Below, piece after piece: positions 56,855-64,000 of a stretch of 64,000 bases of DNA. Position numbers and translations under genes: made by a program. Location: positions 29,773 through 93,772 of the forward strand of contig CAAEFC010000040.1 of NCBI GenBank assembly GCA_900755065.1. The letters run 5' to 3'. Position 1 is the stretch's first letter; every line of letters starts with the position of its first letter. Below the pieces are notes generated by a model. It did not search any database. It saw nothing but the letters and a program-made list of their open reading frames with translations, and had not been told where the DNA came from. The stretch comes from Bacilli bacterium. Its GTDB lineage: Bacteria; Bacillota_I; Bacilli_A; RFN20; CAG-449.

Positions 56855-58228
56855 ATGGAGCAAAAAATCGTTTTAAAAAGAAAAGTTTATAATAAGCTTG
56901 CAGAGTGGAAAGAAAAATATGCCCCCGATTATGCTTTATTTTTGAAAGGGGCACGCCGCGTCGGAAAGACAACAATCGCCGAAGAATTCGGAGAGAAGGA
57001 ATATAAATCCTTTATTACCATAAATTTTCAGCGTGCCAATGAAGCGGTAAAAGATCTGTTCGTGGACGGATTGATGGATTTAGATTACTTTTTTAACGTA
57101 ATACAAATGCAATATAAGGTCAAGTTGTATGTGCGAGAATCGTTAATTATTCTGGATGAAATTCAATTGTTTCCTCAGGCAAGACAGGCATTGAAAACTT
57201 TACTTGAAGATAAACGATATGACTATATCGAAACGGGATCATTAGCCGGAATAACTAAAAAAAGCAAAAAGGCAGAAATTCTTATTCCGTCAGAAGAGTA
57301 CAGTGTGGACATGTATCCGCTTGACTTTGAAGAATTTTTATGGGCAAACGGGGATACGTTCACAACGGAAATTATCAGAGAGCATTATCAGAAGGTGAAA
57401 CCGTTCGGTCAAAAACTGAACAAAGAGATTTTGCGAAGATTTCGCGAATATATGTGTGTGGGAGGAATGCCGCAGGCGGTAGTCGCTTTTGTGAATACAA
57501 AAGACTACGAACGAGTCGATTTCGCAAAGCGGGAAATAATAGCATTATATCGCAACGATATAAAAGAGCAGGAGGAAGAGAATAGCGAATACGTAGGAAA
57601 TATATTAGATAATATTCCTTCAGAGCTTGCAAAGCACGATTCCGCTTCTAAAACAAACGAATTTCGCTTTACGCATATCAATAAAAATGCAAGATTAAGA
57701 GAATATAAAGGCCCGTTGCGTTGGCTTGATGAAGCGATGATAATCAACGTTGCACGCAACACGACCGATCCTAGCCCTGCATTGACGTTAAGCCTGGATG
57801 ACGAAAGATTTAAATGTTATATGATGGATACGGGGTTGTTGATAAATTTAAGTTTCGGGGACGGAAATTTTATCGATAATGATTTTTATAGTGCAATTTT
57901 GACGGATCGACTGCATATTAACGAAGGAATGTTTATAGAAAATATAATTGCTCAGTGCTTGCGGGCAAACGGACATAAAATCGTTTTTTATGTTGAATAT
58001 AACGAACAGGGCAAATTGGCAACGGAAATAGACTTTTTGATCAGAAAAGATCGAAAGGTGATTCCGATCGAAGCGAAATCCGGAAAGGAATATACTGTAA
58101 GATCCTTGGAAAAATTTAAGAAGAAGTTTTCAAATAAAATCGGGTTGCAGTATGTTTTGCATGAGGGCGATATAAAGCGGGAAGGTGAAATCGTCTATTT
58201 TCCGTATTATATCGCTTCAATTTTGTAA
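56855..58228 (+). CDS. AAA_14/DUF4143 family ATPase (copy 1)
   Basis: A 457-residue ATPase of unknown role. Walker A is GARRVGKT at residues 32-39, Walker B is LIILDEIQL near residue 98, and a PD-(D/E)XK-like DUF4143 domain at the C-terminus shows EIDFLIRKDRKVIPIEAKSG near residues 390-408. This family (once called archaeal-type ATPases) is abundant in gut Bacillota and often found in mobile regions. The start at 56855 has GAGGAGAG; the earlier ATG in the same frame has none. It is more AT-rich than the core genome. Confidence 0.9.
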   Translation: MEQKIVLKRKVYNKLAEWKEKYAPDYALFLKGARRVGKTTIAEEFGEKEYKSFITINFQRANEAVKDLFVDGLMDLDYFFNVIQMQYKVKLYVRESLIILDEIQLFPQARQALKTLLEDKRYDYIETGSLAGITKKSKKAEILIPSEEYSVDMYPLDFEEFLWANGDTFTTEIIREHYQKVKPFGQKLNKEILRRFREYMCVGGMPQAVVAFVNTKDYERVDFAKREIIALYRNDIKEQEEENSEYVGNILDNIPSELAKHDSASKTNEFRFTHINKNARLREYKGPLRWLDEAMIINVARNTTDPSPALTLSLDDERFKCYMMDTGLLINLSFGDGNFIDNDFYSAILTDRLHINEGMFIENIIAQCLRANGHKIVFYVEYNEQGKLATEIDFLIRKDRKVIPIEAKSGKEYTVRSLEKFKKKFSNKIGLQYVLHEGDIKREGEIVYFPYYIASIL

Positions 58229-58267
58229 ATTTGACGAAAAACAGAATATATTATAGAAAAAGTTATC

Positions 58268-58594
58268 GTGATACAATATGAAGAAAACCTGTCAGGTATT
58301 TTGGGTATGTGCATGGAAGCAAAAGTTTACGGCATTATTTGCTTTGGAATGAGGCTGACGCTTCGTGAAGGGAACAGAGAGTATTTCTATAAACGATTAG
58401 AGGACTTATATCCGGGCATGAAAGAGCGATACGTAAAGCGTTACAGGAATCAATATATCGTCAGCAGTCCCCGAAACGCCCGATTGATGCGTCTCTTTCA
58501 AGAAAAATGCGAGAAGGCAGGCATTGTTCACAACAACGAACTGATTTTTCGGTTTTTGCAGACTTTTGAAGAAAAAACGCCATCAGGCAACTGA
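58268..58594 (+). pseudogene. C-terminal fragment of a SPL-family radical SAM protein
   Basis: About 108 residues match the end of a radical SAM protein of the spore-photoproduct-lyase-like (SplB) group: NLSGILGMC, GIICFGMRLTLREGNREYF, FYKRLEDLYPG and LMRLFQEKCEKAGI. The radical SAM core with its cluster cysteines is missing; the fragment starts 40 bases after the ATPase stop. It was probably truncated when that ATPase or its element came in. A GTG at 58268 offers a start, but a product is doubtful. Confidence 0.75.
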
Positions 58595-58610
58595 GTTTAT
58601 GGGATTAAAT

Positions 58611-58711
58611 GGCGGTGGAGGAATAAGCGTGAACCGATCGGTGAGACCTAGCCTGAACGGCGATTTCGGAAATGTCGCCTTATAGTGGGACCGGTCGCGC
58701 TTTCCTCCCGC
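58611..58711 (+). ncRNA. Candidate structured RNA of unknown family
   Basis: This GC-rich 100-base block stands out in AT-rich surroundings. It can close with GCGG (58612-58615) and GAGGAA (58618-58623) pairing TTCCTC (58702-58707) and CCGC (58708-58711). Inside are AGCG / CGCT, ACCG / CGGT and a separate hairpin GGCGA / TCGCC (58659-58663 with 58675-58679) that extends by TTT / AAA. No T tract follows directly, so it is not a simple terminator. I cannot match it to a known riboswitch or ribozyme. It lies 230 bases upstream of the second AAA_14 gene. Confidence 0.5.
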
Positions 58712-58838
58712 AGGGACGATAAAACTATAATGCTGGTTAGAGCACTTTAATAAGAAATTTTTTCATTAAATGAATCGATAAAAAATACACAACATATAAA
58801 TAATGAAATTAATAAAACAAACAATGAATAAATACTGG

Positions 58839-58907
58839 ACAGTTTTATATGTTCTTTAAAAAGTGTACAGTATAAATGGACAAAATGATTGATTCCTATA
58901 AAACTGT
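58839..58907. repeat. Inverted repeat ACAGTTTTATA / TATAAAACTGT around the promoter of ATPase copy 2
   Basis: The 11-bp arms (58839-58849 and 58897-58907) are perfect complements 47 bases apart, and a related ACAGTATAAATG lies between them. The right arm overlaps the spacer of the promoter at 58889-58917. Confidence 0.55.
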
Positions 58908-58917
58908 ATAGTATAAT
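58889..58917 (+). promoter_or_regulatory. Promoter of ATPase copy 2
   Basis: TTGATT (58889-58894), 17-base spacer, TATAAT (58912-58917); GAGGTG ribosome binding site before the ATG at 58944. Confidence 0.7.
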
Positions 58918-58943
58918 ATAAACAAAGAAATTGAGGTGTACCT

Positions 58944-60125
58944 ATGGTTATTAGAGAAAGGTATTTAAAAGCGATTAGAGGATTCTATGACAGTGATTTA
59001 ATTAAGGTCATTACAGGTGTTAGAAGATGTGGTAAATCTGTTATTTTAGAAACTATTATGAATGAGATTAAGAAAAAAACTACTAATATTATTTACCTTA
59101 ACTTTGAGAAAATGACTGATTTTGATAAAGCTAGTGATGTAAAATCTCTTATAAATTATGTAAAAAATAATAGAGAGAAAGGAAAATGTTATTGCTTTTT
59201 TGATGAAATACAAGAATTAGATGATTGGCAGGTAGCAGTCAAAGATTTAAGACTTGATAATTGTTCAGTATTTGTCACAGGATCAAACTCAAAATTATTG
59301 TCAAGTGAATTCTTAATATTGTTTAGTGGCCGTTTCGTGTCATTTAGAATTAGGCCATTTGTATATAAAGAAATCAAGGAGTATTCAAATGAATTAGGCA
59401 TTAATGTTGATGTTGCAAATTATTTGATTTGGGGAGGGTTTCCTGGAAGATTTAATAATATTTCGTTAGATGGAACAAAAACATATTTGTCAGATTTAGA
59501 AAGTACAATTGTAATAAATGATTTAATTAAGAGATACAAAATAAGAAAAGAAGTTCCATTTAAAAAAATTGTAAATTATGTTTTATGTAGTAATTCTAGA
59601 ATATTTTCAATTAGATCAATTCATAGATATATTAAAAATGATTTTCCTGATTTATCAATGATGACAGTTGCAAAATATATGGAATATTTAAAGGATGCTT
59701 ATATAATTGATGAAATTCCTCAATACTCTACTAAAACAAAACGTGAACTTCAATATTATGGTAAGATTTATAATTCAGATGTGTGTTTTAATTCATTAAG
59801 AGCTAATAACAATAGATATGATTTAGATCATAATTTAGAAAATATAGTTTACAATGAGTTATTATATATGGGTTATGATTTGAAAGTTTTTAATAATAAT
59901 GGAAAGGAAATAGATTTCATAGCGTCAAAAGATAATAAAGTATTTTATATACAAGTCGCTTATAGTGTTGCGGATGAAAAAGCTTATAATCGAGAAATGG
60001 GTGCTTTTAAAGATTTAGATAATTTAAATCAAAAGATTTTAATCACTAATGATATTATCGATTATTCTACATCAACTATAAAACATATTAAGCTAGAAGA
60101 TTTTTTGATGAAGAAAGAACTATAA
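58944..60125 (+). CDS. AAA_14/DUF4143 family ATPase (copy 2)
   Basis: A 393-residue ATPase. Walker A is GVRRCGKS at residues 25-32, Walker B is CYCFFDEIQ near residue 90, and the C-terminal nuclease-like piece reads EIDFIASKDNKVFYIQVAY near residue 330. It belongs to the same broad family as copy 1 but the two are clearly diverged. It is by far the most AT-rich gene of the window, with many TTA, AAT and ATA codons, a sign of separate recent transfer. It has its own promoter with operator-like repeats. The function is unknown. Confidence 0.9.
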   Translation: MVIRERYLKAIRGFYDSDLIKVITGVRRCGKSVILETIMNEIKKKTTNIIYLNFEKMTDFDKASDVKSLINYVKNNREKGKCYCFFDEIQELDDWQVAVKDLRLDNCSVFVTGSNSKLLSSEFLILFSGRFVSFRIRPFVYKEIKEYSNELGINVDVANYLIWGGFPGRFNNISLDGTKTYLSDLESTIVINDLIKRYKIRKEVPFKKIVNYVLCSNSRIFSIRSIHRYIKNDFPDLSMMTVAKYMEYLKDAYIIDEIPQYSTKTKRELQYYGKIYNSDVCFNSLRANNNRYDLDHNLENIVYNELLYMGYDLKVFNNNGKEIDFIASKDNKVFYIQVAYSVADEKAYNREMGAFKDLDNLNQKILITNDIIDYSTSTIKHIKLEDFLMKKEL

Positions 60126-60405
60126 TTTGTTGTGAAAAATTTTAAGTTGTTTGACCAAAAAATGTTCAAATAATCGTTTTTGATCAAGAATGCGAAGCAA
60201 CTATTTATCATCAGCCATTCGCATTCGCACACCTTAATAAGGGATATTTCTATGGCAATAAAAAAGGATATTTAGGAGTAAATGCTTGAACGATTACTCT
60301 TGGATGAGGTTTTACTTTACCCTCGCTTACAGCACTGCCCATTTCGGCGTACTTTTTTTGGGATTTTTCGAATTCTTTTGCCAATAGATAGATGAGGTGG
60401 GAAGA
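60126..60405. other. Intergenic stretch with a possible minus-strand relic
   Basis: No full gene. On the minus strand 60250-60390 reads EFEKSQKKYAEMGSAVSEG then PHPRVIVQAF, which looks like protein but has no start signal and no recognised family. It may be the end of a lost gene next to the transferred ATPase. Confidence 0.35.
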
Positions 60406-61566
60406 ATGAGCGAATGCGAACGGTGCGGCAATCGGAATCCCGAGAGTTTCGGAATTCGGAAAAACGGCGAACCCTATTGCCGTCTTTGCCTGAGTTTTAA
60501 CGGAGAAAAAGCCCCGAAGAATCCGAATCTGAAACGACGTAAAACGGAAGTTACGCTTTCTTATTCGCTGAGTGAGGAACAGAAAGCCGTCAGCGATCGT
60601 CTGACAGAGGCTTACCGGGCGCACCGCGATTCTCTGGTTCATGCCGTCTGCGGCGCGGGAAAAACCGAGTTGGTCTATGCGACGATGGGATACGCTTTAT
60701 CCGAAGGCCATCAGGTCGGGTTCGCCATTCCGCGAAAAGACGTCGTCATCGAACTGACGGCGCGGATCAAAGAGGCGTTTCCTTCCCGGAAGGTGATTGC
60801 CGTCTATCAGGATCATACCGATGATCTTGTCGGAGACATCGTCGTGCTGACGACGCATCAGTTGTACCGGTATGAAGCGTATTTCGATCTTCTGATTATC
60901 GATGAAGCGGATGCTTTTCCCTTTAAAGACCAACCGGTTCTTCACTCCTTTTTCCACCGTTCGGTAAGAGGAAATTTTATCGTGATGAGCGCGACGTTAA
61001 GCGAGGACATGAAGGAAGAAATACGGAAACGGGGAGGCACTTGCCTGAGCCTGATGACGCGGTATCATCATCATCCTCTGATTGTACCGAAACCGATCGT
61101 ATGGCCCTTTTTCCCTGAAATCTACGTCTTTTTTAAACTTTTGGCGTTTCGGAAAAAGCGTTTCCCGGTTTTGGTCTTCACGCCGACGATCGACGAATGC
61201 GAAGCCTTGTTCCGGTTTGTCGGAGTCCTGATGCGAAGGGGTAATTTCGTCCATTCCGAAAGAGCGGGAAGAAACGAAATCATCGAAGGTTTTAAACGGG
61301 GCAAATACGACTATCTGATTACGACTTCGGTATTGGAACGAGGGGTGACGGTAAAGAATCTGCAAGTCATCGTCTTTCACGCCGACAGCGCGATTTACGA
61401 TGATAAGGCGCTGATTCAGATTTCCGGGCGGGTAGGAAGAAAAAGCGATGCGTGGGACGGAGAAGCGGTCTTTCTCTGCAACCGAAAAAATGCTTTTATC
61501 CGGAATTCAATCCGGCAGATCAGGGAGGCGAATCGGGCATTATGCCGCGATGCAAAGTCTGCATGA
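60406..61566 (+). CDS. comFA: DNA uptake helicase-like protein ComFA
   Basis: A 386-residue superfamily 2 ATPase that drives DNA import in competent cells. The start at 60406 has GAGGTG; a GTG three codons upstream is less likely. An N-terminal zinc finger (CERC and CRLC, residues 4-30) is followed by Walker A AVCGAGKTEL near residue 84, the DEAD-type box IIDEADAF near residue 166, SATL, and the motif VI QISGRVGRK near residue 345. It overlaps comFC by 25 bases. Length is a little short of the 420-460 of Bacillus. Confidence 0.95.
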   Translation: MSECERCGNRNPESFGIRKNGEPYCRLCLSFNGEKAPKNPNLKRRKTEVTLSYSLSEEQKAVSDRLTEAYRAHRDSLVHAVCGAGKTELVYATMGYALSEGHQVGFAIPRKDVVIELTARIKEAFPSRKVIAVYQDHTDDLVGDIVVLTTHQLYRYEAYFDLLIIDEADAFPFKDQPVLHSFFHRSVRGNFIVMSATLSEDMKEEIRKRGGTCLSLMTRYHHHPLIVPKPIVWPFFPEIYVFFKLLAFRKKRFPVLVFTPTIDECEALFRFVGVLMRRGNFVHSERAGRNEIIEGFKRGKYDYLITTSVLERGVTVKNLQVIVFHADSAIYDDKALIQISGRVGRKSDAWDGEAVFLCNRKNAFIRNSIRQIREANRALCRDAKSA

Positions 61567-62129
61567 ATTCGTTTGACAGCCTCCTGCGCGGCGAAAGAAT
61601 CTGCGCTTCGTGTTTCCGCCGCCTGGAAGTGCTTTTCGAAACGAAGCGAATCGAAGACGTTTCGGGGCGGATTCTCTACGCCTACAACGATTTTTTCAGA
61701 AACCTGCTTTACCTGTTCAAAGGGTGCGGGGATTACGAATTGAGAGAAGTATTTTTGTCGCGATTCCGGAGGGAATTGAAAATCCGCTTTGCCGGGTATT
61801 CGGTGATACCCGCGCCGTCGAACGAAGCGGAAGACGAAAAAAGAGGGTACAATCACGTCGTCGAAATCGCCAAGTCGCTGGATTTGCCGATTCTGCCTTT
61901 GCTTTTCAAGAACAAACCTTTCAAGCAGAGCGCGCGGAGTTTCTCCGAACGTCGGAAAGTGAGGGACGATCTGTCGTTAAAAAACGGAAGTCCGATCGTC
62001 GGGAAAAAGATTCTGTTGATGGACGATGTCGTGACGACCGGCGAAACGATGAAAGCGATGATCGATCTCGTAAGGCCTTTGCGCCCGAAAAAAATCCGAT
62101 TTCTGGTTCTTGCGACGAAAAAAGACTGA
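61542..62129 (+). CDS. comFC: Competence protein ComFC, phosphoribosyltransferase fold
   Basis: A 195-residue partner of ComFA. The start at 61542 (MPRCKVCMNSF) overlaps the comFA end. N-terminal cysteine pairs CKVC and CASC bind zinc; the PRPP-binding loop is LLMDDVVTTGETM near residue 155, and RGYNHVVEIAKSL near residue 105 is typical. It is the second gene of a two-gene competence operon. The usual comFB is absent. Confidence 0.95.
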   Translation: MPRCKVCMNSFDSLLRGERICASCFRRLEVLFETKRIEDVSGRILYAYNDFFRNLLYLFKGCGDYELREVFLSRFRRELKIRFAGYSVIPAPSNEAEDEKRGYNHVVEIAKSLDLPILPLLFKNKPFKQSARSFSERRKVRDDLSLKNGSPIVGKKILLMDDVVTTGETMKAMIDLVRPLRPKKIRFLVLATKKD

Positions 62130-62263
62130 TTCTGCCGCATCGTGGCTATCGCTGGTTTTATCGGTCGAAAGGAGGGGGATTTTGATGAACGAATTTTCTA
62201 CAAAAACGCGATGAAGAAATCGATAATGAAGGTGTAGTAAATTTTTGAAAGGTGGTAAAAAGC

Positions 62264-62467
62264 ATGACAGGAAAAGTCAAATGGTTCGATGCCGAAAAAG
62301 GATTCGGCTTCATCAACCGCGGCGAAGGAGAGGACATTTTCGTCCACTACTCGCAGATTCAGGAAGAGGGTTACCGATCCCTGGAAGAAGGACAGGAAGT
62401 CAGATTTGAACTCGCACAGACCAGTCGTGGATTGCAGGCTCGCAACGTCGTCAAAATCGGCGCCTGA
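62264..62467 (+). CDS. Cold shock protein
   Basis: A 67-residue single-stranded nucleic acid chaperone. The start at 62264 ([13 protein letters not shown]) follows AAAGGTGG. RNP1 is KGFGFI and RNP2 is DIFVHY. The short gene has its own terminator and lies between comFC and secA. Length is typical. Confidence 0.97.
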   Translation: MTGKVKWFDAEKGFGFINRGEGEDIFVHYSQIQEEGYRSLEEGQEVRFELAQTSRGLQARNVVKIGA

Positions 62468-62478
62468 ATGCACTTCAT

Positions 62479-62504
62479 ATCCCCTTTGAAAAAGGGGATT
62501 TTTT
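62479..62504 (+). terminator. Rho-independent terminator of the csp gene
   Basis: Perfect 9-bp stem ATCCCCTTT / AAAGGGGAT with a 3-base loop, then T residues. Confidence 0.92.
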
Positions 62505-62525
62505 ATTGAAATGCCCGAATAGTAT

Positions 62526-62554
62526 TTGCCATCGATTCTTTCGGCCTGTATAAT
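62526..62554 (+). promoter_or_regulatory. Promoter of secA
   Basis: TTGCCA (62526-62531), 17-base spacer, TATAAT (62549-62554). The ATG lies 30 bases further on. Confidence 0.75.
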
Positions 62555-62584
62555 TGAAATGATACCTTATGAAATGGAGGATTT

Positions 62585-64000
62585 ATGAGTAATTTTATTG
62601 ATCGGCTTTTGCGGGTAGACGAAAGAGCGTTGAAAAAAATCGAAAAAAGAGCCAATCTGGTTCTCGATTATGAAGAAGAGATGAGCAAACTGACGGACGA
62701 GGAACTGAAAGCAAAGACAGGATACTTCAAAAGCCAGTTGAGCGAAGGCAAAACGCTCGACGACATTCTTCCGGAGGCTTTCGCGGTCTGCCGGGAGGCC
62801 TGCCGGAGAGTGAGAGGAGAATTTCCGTATAAAGTTCAGGTCATGGGTGCGATCATTCTTCACGAGGGCGACGTAGCCGAGATGAAAACCGGCGAAGGAA
62901 AGACCCTGACGGCGACCATGGCGGTCTATCTGAACGCGCTGGAAGGAAAGGGCGTTCACGTCGTTACGGTCAACGAATATCTGGCCGCGCGGGATTGCGA
63001 AAGCATGGGACAGATTTATTCCTTTCTCGGGCTGACTTGCGATGTCAATCTGAGGGAAAAGGACACGGAAGGAAAGCAGGCGGCGTATAATGCCGACATC
63101 ACGTATACGACCAACTCGGAACTGGGATTCGATTATCTTCGCGACAATATGGCGCAGTCGAAAGAAAAACGCGTTTTGCGCGGACTCAATTTCGCCATCG
63201 TCGACGAGGCCGATTCGATTCTGATCGACGAATCGCGGACGCCGTTAATCATTTCGGGCGGCGAGCGCGCGCCGGCGAATACCTATATTTTCGCCGATCG
63301 TTTCGTCAAATCGCTGAAAAAGGAAAGAGATTTCACGATCGATCTGAAAACGAAAGCGTGCAATCTGACCGACTCCGGCGTCGACGCTTGCGAAAAGGCG
63401 TTCGGCGTAACCAACCTTTACGCGCCGGAATACAACGATCTGGTTCACCGGATTCATCAGGCACTGAAAGCCAATTTCATCATGAAGAGAAACGTCGAAT
63501 ACATGGTCGCCGACGGAGAAATCCATTTGATCGACCAGTTCACCGGCCGTATCATGAAGGGCAGAGAGTATTCCGACGGGTTGCAGCAAGCCATTCAGGC
63601 GAAAGAAAACGTCAAGATCAAGTCGGAGACGGTCACGATGGCGACGATCACCTATCAGAATTTCTTCCGGATTTACAACAAAGTGGCCGGCATGACCGGT
63701 ACGGCGAAAACCGAAGAGGAAGAATTTGAAAAGATTTACAATATGCATGTTACGCCGGTTCCGACCAACAAACCGGTCATTCGGATCGACGATACGGATC
63801 TGGTTTACGGCAATTCGGGCGCGAAATACAAGGCACTGATCGAAGAGATCAAGAAAAGACACGCTTTGGGACAGCCGATTCTGGTCGGCACGGTTTCCAT
63901 CGAAAAGTCTGAGGAACTGAGCAAGATCCTGAAGGCCAAGGGCATCAAGCACACCGTCCTGAACGCAAAGTATCACGAGCGCGAGGCAGAGATCGTTGCA
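62585..64000 (+). CDS. secA: Preprotein translocase ATPase SecA, 3' end outside window
   Basis: The first 472 residues of SecA, which drives proteins through SecYEG. AATGGAGG precedes the ATG ([13 protein letters not shown]). Walker A is MKTGEGKT near residue 102, the DEAD-type box is [19 protein letters not shown] near residue 205, and [12 protein letters not shown] near residue 370 is conserved. The gene runs off the window end, so the C-terminal domains are unseen. It has its own promoter and follows csp; the usual hpf gene between comF and secA is absent. Confidence 0.98.
   Translation, partial: MSNFIDRLLRVDERALKKIEKRANLVLDYEEEMSKLTDEELKAKTGYFKSQLSEGKTLDDILPEAFAVCREACRRVRGEFPYKVQVMGAIILHEGDVAEMKTGEGKTLTATMAVYLNALEGKGVHVVTVNEYLAARDCESMGQIYSFLGLTCDVNLREKDTEGKQAAYNADITYTTNSELGFDYLRDNMAQSKEKRVLRGLNFAIVDEADSILIDESRTPLIISGGERAPANTYIFADRFVKSLKKERDFTIDLKTKACNLTDSGVDACEKAFGVTNLYAPEYNDLVHRIHQALKANFIMKRNVEYMVADGEIHLIDQFTGRIMKGREYSDGLQQAIQAKENVKIKSETVTMATITYQNFFRIYNKVAGMTGTAKTEEEEFEKIYNMHVTPVPTNKPVIRIDDTDLVYGNSGAKYKALIEEIKKRHALGQPILVGTVSIEKSEELSKILKAKGIKHTVLNAKYHEREAEIVA

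Overview
The window reads as chromosomal DNA of an uncultured low-to-mid GC Bacillota, probably of the class Bacilli. TGA is used as a stop (nrdD ends in TGA), so the standard bacterial code applies. Strong Shine-Dalgarno sites, sigma-A-like promoters, comFA/comFC next to csp and secA, a rpsF-ssb-rpsR / gdpP-rplI-dnaB-walJ-rlmH block and a dnaX-ybaB-recR-tmk-holB-ricT-rsmI block all fit that group. No rRNA, tRNA or CRISPR array was seen. The species cannot be named from the sequence alone.

Layout. 1-9.4 kb: anaerobic ribonucleotide reductase nrdD (cut by the window edge) and its activase nrdG, an unknown membrane-anchored protein, rpmE, metG, an ABC exporter pair on the minus strand and a 23S rRNA uracil methyltransferase. 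The conserved C-terminal tail of that methyltransferase is cut off by an in-frame TAA. 9.4-12.3 kb: decayed DNA (an AlbA_2-type relic), a TIM-barrel protein and a histidine phosphatase.

12.4-27.9 kb is the key accessory region. It is an AT-richer island carrying one tight operon: an unrecognised 488-residue protein, a BrxP-like PAPS-reductase/ferredoxin/DUF4007 protein, BrxC, PglZ, BrxL, a 67-residue four-cysteine protein and a cysteine desulfurase. This matches the type 4 BREX phage-defence core (brxP-brxC-pglZ-brxL, no PglX methylase), extended by a sulfur-donating enzyme and two unexplained small or unknown genes. A wrecked DUF1016/YhcG nuclease, other relics and a broken serine-recombinase C-terminus follow. 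They suggest the island arrived on a mobile element that has since decayed. The gene set points to a sulfur-based DNA mark (DndA/DndC-like chemistry), which is inference.

28-39.6 kb: a small membrane protein, an FMN reductase, the rpsF-ssb-rpsR operon, then gdpP, rplI, dnaB, walJ (with a threefold 21-bp internal repeat), rlmH, a YfhO-type membrane protein and a ZIP metal transporter. 39.7-45.6 kb (minus): the DNA-replication/repair operon from dnaX to rsmI, ending in a clear terminator. 45.7-49 kb (minus): an alkaline-phosphatase-superfamily protein, a lamin-tail-domain lipoprotein and a GNAT-SnoaL fusion. 49.2-52.8 kb: prfA-prmC, an exported hypothetical, a threonylcarbamoyl-AMP synthase and rpiB.

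52.9-60.4 kb is again accessory: a P1B metal ATPase with a divergent TetR regulator and shared palindrome, a degenerate LytM protein, two AAA_14/DUF4143 ATPases, a truncated radical SAM gene and a compact GC-rich element that folds like a structured RNA. The window ends with comFA-comFC, csp and the first two fifths or so of secA.
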